Source: Sordariomycetes sp. S80-01Y
Taxonomy: Eukaryota; Ascomycota; Sordariomycetes
Direction: 5' to 3'
Length of the DNA: 64,000 nt
Assembly (NCBI GenBank): GCA_037042185.1
Contig: JAXQJY010000027.1
Location: 1,364,001 to 1,428,000, forward strand
Shown here: one piece after another, positions 59,858 to 64,000 of the stretch
Layout: the number at the start of each line of letters is the position of its first letter
How positions within the stretch are numbered: position 1 is the stretch's first letter
The notes under the pieces: generated by a model
The model's database searches: none
What the model was told of the DNA's origin: nothing
The model's input: the letters and a program-made list of their open reading frames with translations, nothing else
Translations under genes and position numbers: made by a program

Positions 59858-62026
59858 TCACTTAAGGTAGGACCACGTTGGGTCAATGGATGGGTCAAAC
59901 TGCGCGGCGGCCAGAAACGGGTTATCCAGTGCGCTGAACGAGCTGTCAAACAGTTGATCATACCACATCATCGATTCCTGTCCTTCCCCTGACCCTCCGA
60001 AAGCGCTAGAGTCCGTCACATCATACTGTGAAGCCGCAGGAAACTGGCCATTGCCCAGTCCAGGGGCCAGCTGGCCGTCCCAATTCGGCGGTGGCATGTT
60101 ACTCGGCTGATAAGACTGGCGCAACGGTGTCGAATATCCAGAGTTGCCTCTGGCCCACTGAGATCTCGGGGGCTGAAATGGGTCGTCATAGACTGCTTGG
60201 CCGATTGGCCCTTGGCCAAGACCAGCTGAGCTCACAACAACTGGCGTAAACATTTGGGGTTCTTCGTCTTGCGCGACGCTCGCATCACGGTTTGAAGAGG
60301 TGGAAGCTGTTGGTTGAGCTTGGCTTCTGGTAGTCCTCAGCGTGCGGTTCCGTAGTGTTTCGCCGTTTGGCCCCTGCGATCGACTTGCTTCTGGAGCTTG
60401 TAGGAGCTCTTTGACAGCTGACGTGAGATCGTCGATAGCGCTTACGCAATACTCAGGCCAAGATGTTTCGCGGGTCGAGATATGTCGAAGTGCTTCTTTA
60501 CTCGACTCTATATGTCTCAAAGCACTCTCGAGTGGCATCTGTTGCTCGAAAGCTGCGTAGGCGAGGACGAAGGCACTTATCCAGGTCGCCCAGATAAATG
60601 CCGGCCACAGCATAGGTACCTCAAGATTTCTCCCATTAGAGTCATCTGGTTTCCGGTTTTGAGTTGAGTGGCGCTTCATGGTAATGCAGATAGACTTCGC
60701 GGCCGAGATACAGGCTTGCATCGCTGCAGACCACAAAGGCGAAGAGGGGTCGGAGGCCATCATCGGCCTGTTCAGAGATATAGTGGACTCGTACTTTGAC
60801 ATCAATAGAACCAATCGATGCCCTGAGGAGAGCTGTGGCTCGGATGGATCGTCACTGTCTTCCATCAATTCGGCCTCTTCCACCGCATCCTGAATCTCGT
60901 TGGACCACTTTGCCAACTCAGTCTGGACGGCCATTGCTCGATCAGCTGTGTCCTGTCTTGCGGGCAGAGATTTGTTTCTAAGCTCCAATATCAACCCTCT
61001 GATTCTAGCATGCTTGGACATGAAGTTCAACAGACGCAGTCTCTTGTCCTTTTGATCTTCCCTGGAAGCAATGCCGTGCAACTCTTCTCCAGGATAGCAT
61101 ACATCGATGTCATCGTCCCGTATGTCGAGCGGAAGACCGAGAGATTGCGAGAGAAATCTCTCGCAGCAATAAAGGCACCAAAACACCCGCCGTCGCCGGG
61201 CTGCTTCTTCTGGGGAGAAAAAGGGGTAGCGCGTGGGGCAGCGATGCAGGCCCAAGTGGAAAGCCATTCGAACAATCAGCCCGCCCAAGCGAGAGGCCGC
61301 GTTCAGACATAGCATCGATATGAGGAAAATCTGTATGCTGAGTGCTGCTTGTGTTGCTCGGATCGACGCGGGTTGGCCCAGGGCGAATTGTGAGCATGAG
61401 ACTGCTTCATCGACAGAGCGGAAGAGAAGTGACATTGGAACTGGTTCGCCCAGAGGTGTACCTTGCCGACTGTCTGCTACCGATATTGACAGAACTGATC
61501 TCAATATGGCTCTGTCATGATGCTCAAGTGATGCCACCCCATTCTGGCTGACATCCTCAAAGATCCGGAGTATGTCAGGCCCGTGTAAGAAGGGTAGTAT
61601 CGGATGCCATGACTGAAAGTAGCTCTTTGACCAAGCCACCAGCTGATCAAATGTCGGGTTAGAAGTGTTGTCTTCCAAGGTCTCGTGATCTTTCCACAGG
61701 TTTGCGGTCTCGCCATCCCTCTGCGACGTCCGTTGCCTTAGCTGATCGTCCTCTCCTGGGACTAGCTCTCCAAGCGCCCGAGCTTCGCCATTGGTACCGT
61801 TGGCCTGGCTTCGGTTGGCTGATCGCCTAGATAGCCGTAGATGAACATTGCGAATGAAATGAATACCGCTGCTGCTTCCCACGAAACGAGCTGAGTCATG
61901 CTCGCCAGTGTCACGCATGAAACCATACTCGCCAGACCGTTTGCGCTTGCGCGAAGTAGAGGCTGAGTGACTTGGACTCGCGTAGCTCGGCTCCGAGGTG
62001 CTGCGTGGGGACTGTGCAGCGGCCAT
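59858..62026 (-). CDS. Fungal_trans regulator lacking a Zn2Cys6 cluster
   Basis: Single exon, 722 residues. It has the middle homology region of fungal transcription factors: RFVGSSSGIHFIRNV, then YFQSWHPILPFLHGPDILRIF, the helices around SRLGGLIVRMAFHLGLHRC, and the signature RRRRVFWCLYCCERFLSQSLGLPLDIRDDDIDV. The C-terminal 180 residues are Gln/Pro/Ser-rich with an acidic, aromatic end that may activate transcription. The N-terminus (MAAAQSPRSTSEPS .. SRKRKRSGEYG) has a basic cluster but no cysteine zinc cluster. I searched the 494 bp upstream on this strand for an exon with Cys-x2-Cys and saw none. The start is the first ATG; the open frame extends ten codons further but starts with GTG. 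Confidence 0.82.
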   Translation of the reverse strand: MAAAQSPRSTSEPSYASPSHSASTSRKRKRSGEYGFMRDTGEHDSARFVGSSSGIHFIRNVHLRLSRRSANRSQANGTNGEARALGELVPGEDDQLRQRTSQRDGETANLWKDHETLEDNTSNPTFDQLVAWSKSYFQSWHPILPFLHGPDILRIFEDVSQNGVASLEHHDRAILRSVLSISVADSRQGTPLGEPVPMSLLFRSVDEAVSCSQFALGQPASIRATQAALSIQIFLISMLCLNAASRLGGLIVRMAFHLGLHRCPTRYPFFSPEEAARRRRVFWCLYCCERFLSQSLGLPLDIRDDDIDVCYPGEELHGIASREDQKDKRLRLLNFMSKHARIRGLILELRNKSLPARQDTADRAMAVQTELAKWSNEIQDAVEEAELMEDSDDPSEPQLSSGHRLVLLMSKYESTISLNRPMMASDPSSPLWSAAMQACISAAKSICITMKRHSTQNRKPDDSNGRNLEVPMLWPAFIWATWISAFVLAYAAFEQQMPLESALRHIESSKEALRHISTRETSWPEYCVSAIDDLTSAVKELLQAPEASRSQGPNGETLRNRTLRTTRSQAQPTASTSSNRDASVAQDEEPQMFTPVVVSSAGLGQGPIGQAVYDDPFQPPRSQWARGNSGYSTPLRQSYQPSNMPPPNWDGQLAPGLGNGQFPAASQYDVTDSSAFGGSGEGQESMMWYDQLFDSSFSALDNPFLAAAQFDPSIDPTWSYLK

Positions 62027-62520
62027 GGCGAAAAATTCGTAACCAGGTGCTTTCACCGATCCTAGTGATGTTCTTCTTGGTGTTGGATGGGCTCAATTAC
62101 TGTAACGAGATGATTGCGCAACAGTGACACGACCGCGATGAGAACGACGGTACCGTTAGTGAACAAGCTTGTGCCAAGGTCTTCGGGATGTTGCACAGCA
62201 TGGGACAAGCTTCGACATAAGTTCAGAGGGCCGGAGGCTCATTCCTGGTGATTTCGAGGTCTCGGATGATGAAAACACCGGATGATCAAGGCGGGATGTG
62301 CAGGGTAGCTCAAGTTTCAGAAGCCGATCCGCTCGCTGTCGCAACGCCACTGGCACTGTTAGTGCCACAGGGGAGGCATGATTAGATAACAACTCAGGGT
62401 CCAATCTACATGTCGCACCTCAGTTGAGCGCCATCCTTCGCCCTGCTAAGTTCTTCAAGCATGAGCTTCGCGCTCGAAATTCGTCCGGTGTAGCGATTGA
62501 ATACTTTTATTTCCGGCGAA
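62027..62520. other. Divergent promoter region
   Basis: 494 bp between the starts of the regulator and the phosphodiesterase gene. No gene, and no exon encoding a zinc cluster. Confidence 0.5.
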
Positions 62521-64000
62521 ATGGCGCTGCGCAACCTGAACACAAATGTGTCCCGCGATGACGGCGACAACGCCTCCTTCCTCTCCCCTGTCGCATACGA
62601 CGACGACGCTTCCTCCGTGCACAGCCGCTCCGAGCAGGACTCCGATAGCGACGATGACCAGCTCCAAGCAAGAGCACGAAACAGCCGGGAGCTGCGCGCG
62701 CGCGACAGGCTGGTCTTGATGGAAGATGAAGAGATAGAGGGGCTCGTGACGAGCTCGCGGAAGAAACAAGAACGTTCGCGACGAGGTTCGGGTCTAAACA
62801 TACCGAATCCCTTTGGGAAGCTCAAGAGGAAAGGTAGCAACGCATCAATCAATAGTACGGGCTCAGTGGAGGGTATAAGGGAAGAGAAGAGAAGGGAGCG
62901 GCGGGAGCGGCGGAAGCAGAAAAAGGATCGACTGACCGAGGACGCCCAGCATGGCGAGGATGGGGAGTTGATGTATGAGATGGAGGAGGGCGGCATGAAG
63001 GAGGGCAGCTCAACTGGTGAAAGCAGCGATCGAGAAGACAGCGACGAGGTTGACCGACGACAGCTGGGCCTGGTGGCCGACGCGAAGAGAAAACGAGGAC
63101 AGAGTTGGCGGAGATGGGTGCTCATTCATAGTCTGATTGCGATTGGATTTGCGATGCTGGTTTTGACAGCGTGGAAGCTGTCAAAGAACCGGAAGAGCAT
63201 GACGGTGAAGAAGCAGGACTATGCCAGCAACGGCACAGCGCTATTCGCACCCACCACTATTATTATCAGCCTGGATGGGTTCCGCGCAGACTTCCTGCAA
63301 CGAGATATTACGCCGCGTCTCAGCGCTTTCGTCAAGGAGGGCGTGTCACCGAAGTACATGAACCCGTCTTTCCCGTCCGTCACCTTTCCGAATCACTACA
63401 CATTAGCGACTGGTCTGTATCCGGAAAGCCACGGCGTGGTTGGAAACACATTCTGGGACCCTGATTTGAAAGCCGAATTCTACTACACTGATCCTGCGAA
63501 GAGTTTGCACCCGAAGTGGTGGGGAGGCGAACCATTCTGGGTGACAGCAGAGAATCAAGGCATCCGAACTGCAGTGCACATGTGGCCTGGAAGCGAGGCA
63601 CACATCCTCGACATCGAGCCGAGCTTCCTCGACAAGTTCAACGGCAAGGAGGCGCTGGACAACAAGGTTTCGCGCATCATGGAGTTCTTGGATAAACCTG
63701 GCAAGGAGGATAAGACCGCACTTGTTGCCGACATGCGGCCGCAGGTCATTGCTGCCTACGTACCCAACGTCGATGCAGACGGTCACAAGCATGGACCGAA
63801 TAGCACTGAGATTCGCGATACAATCCAAAGTGCGGACAAGATGCTGGATAACGTTTTCAAGGGGCTTGAGGACCGCAACTTGACAGATATTGTCAACGTT
63901 ATTGTGGTATCGGATCACGGTATGGCCACCACAGACACCTCTCGCCTCATTCAGCTGGAGGACCTCATCGACACGTCCAAGATCGAACACATCGATGGAT
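62521..64000 (+). CDS. Type I phosphodiesterase / nucleotide pyrophosphatase (Npp1-like), 3' end outside window
   Basis: 493 codons are visible and open at the right edge. An acidic and basic low-complexity cytosolic N-terminus (about 195 residues, with RREKRRERRERRKQKK-type stretches) leads to one membrane helix (WVLIHSLIAIGFAMLVLTAW, about 199-218), giving type II topology. The catalytic domain faces the lumen or exterior: IIISLDGFRADF (first metal Asp), FPSVTFPNHYTLATGLYPE with nucleophile Thr288, DADGHKHGP and VVSDHGMATT for the second metal site. Such enzymes split nucleotides and related phosphodiesters; yeast Npp1/Npp2 act in phosphate scavenging. The last part of the fold is cut off. 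Confidence 0.92.
   Translation, partial: MALRNLNTNVSRDDGDNASFLSPVAYDDDASSVHSRSEQDSDSDDDQLQARARNSRELRARDRLVLMEDEEIEGLVTSSRKKQERSRRGSGLNIPNPFGKLKRKGSNASINSTGSVEGIREEKRRERRERRKQKKDRLTEDAQHGEDGELMYEMEEGGMKEGSSTGESSDREDSDEVDRRQLGLVADAKRKRGQSWRRWVLIHSLIAIGFAMLVLTAWKLSKNRKSMTVKKQDYASNGTALFAPTTIIISLDGFRADFLQRDITPRLSAFVKEGVSPKYMNPSFPSVTFPNHYTLATGLYPESHGVVGNTFWDPDLKAEFYYTDPAKSLHPKWWGGEPFWVTAENQGIRTAVHMWPGSEAHILDIEPSFLDKFNGKEALDNKVSRIMEFLDKPGKEDKTALVADMRPQVIAAYVPNVDADGHKHGPNSTEIRDTIQSADKMLDNVFKGLEDRNLTDIVNVIVVSDHGMATTDTSRLIQLEDLIDTSKIEHIDG

Noticed and set aside
62406-63125. 239-codon minus-strand frame over the phosphodiesterase N-terminus
   Set aside because: Serine- and leucine-rich translation is the reverse complement of the Glu/Arg/Lys-rich cytosolic head of the real protein.

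Overview
The window is nuclear DNA of a filamentous ascomycete (Pezizomycotina, most likely Sordariomycetes). The evidence is GT..AG introns of roughly 46-120 bp with CTGAC/CTAAC branch points, a fused bifunctional ARG5,6 gene, fungus-only translation factor eEF3, Zn2Cys6 regulators, an Erf2-type palmitoyltransferase, and GH76 and GH16 wall enzymes. I see no bacterial operons, CRISPR arrays, rRNA, tRNA, intact transposons or AT-rich RIP-like blocks. All exon structures below were built by hand from reading frame, splice signals and family knowledge.

Layout. 0-12.5 kb is mostly housekeeping: the 5' end of a ferric reductase gene (cut by the window edge), a cupin protein, MICOS subunit Mic19, tRNA wybutosine protein Tyw3 (convergent with Mic19), PAPS reductase, phosphoserine phosphatase and a small mitochondrial membrane protein. 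13-24 kb holds the Erf2 palmitoyltransferase, eEF3 and a GT2 polysaccharide synthase related to the fungal surface-growth glycosyltransferase. 24-38 kb is gene-poor: a membrane-anchored GH16 glycosidase, a two-domain fasciclin protein, an RNPS1-like SR protein and a small one-pass membrane protein, separated by 2-4 kb stretches with no supported gene. 38.7-47 kb carries a CYP52-like P450, ARG5,6 and the v-SNARE Snc1.

47.9-64 kb is more accessory in character. An NmrA-like redox-sensor gene sits between two Zn2Cys6 regulator genes and shares a 498-bp divergent promoter with one of them. A GH76 mannosidase follows. Then come a tartrate/D-malate-type dehydrogenase gene and, divergently, a Dal5-family anion transporter gene, next to a fungal_trans regulator that has lost or never had its zinc cluster. 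The window ends inside a type I phosphodiesterase/nucleotide pyrophosphatase gene.

Nothing here is a clearly new kind of system. The best leads are the putative organic-acid uptake and oxidation locus (55.4-62.0 kb), the NmrA/two-regulator module (47.9-51.7 kb), the zinc-cluster-less regulator, and the upstream reading frame and possible leader intron before ARG5,6.
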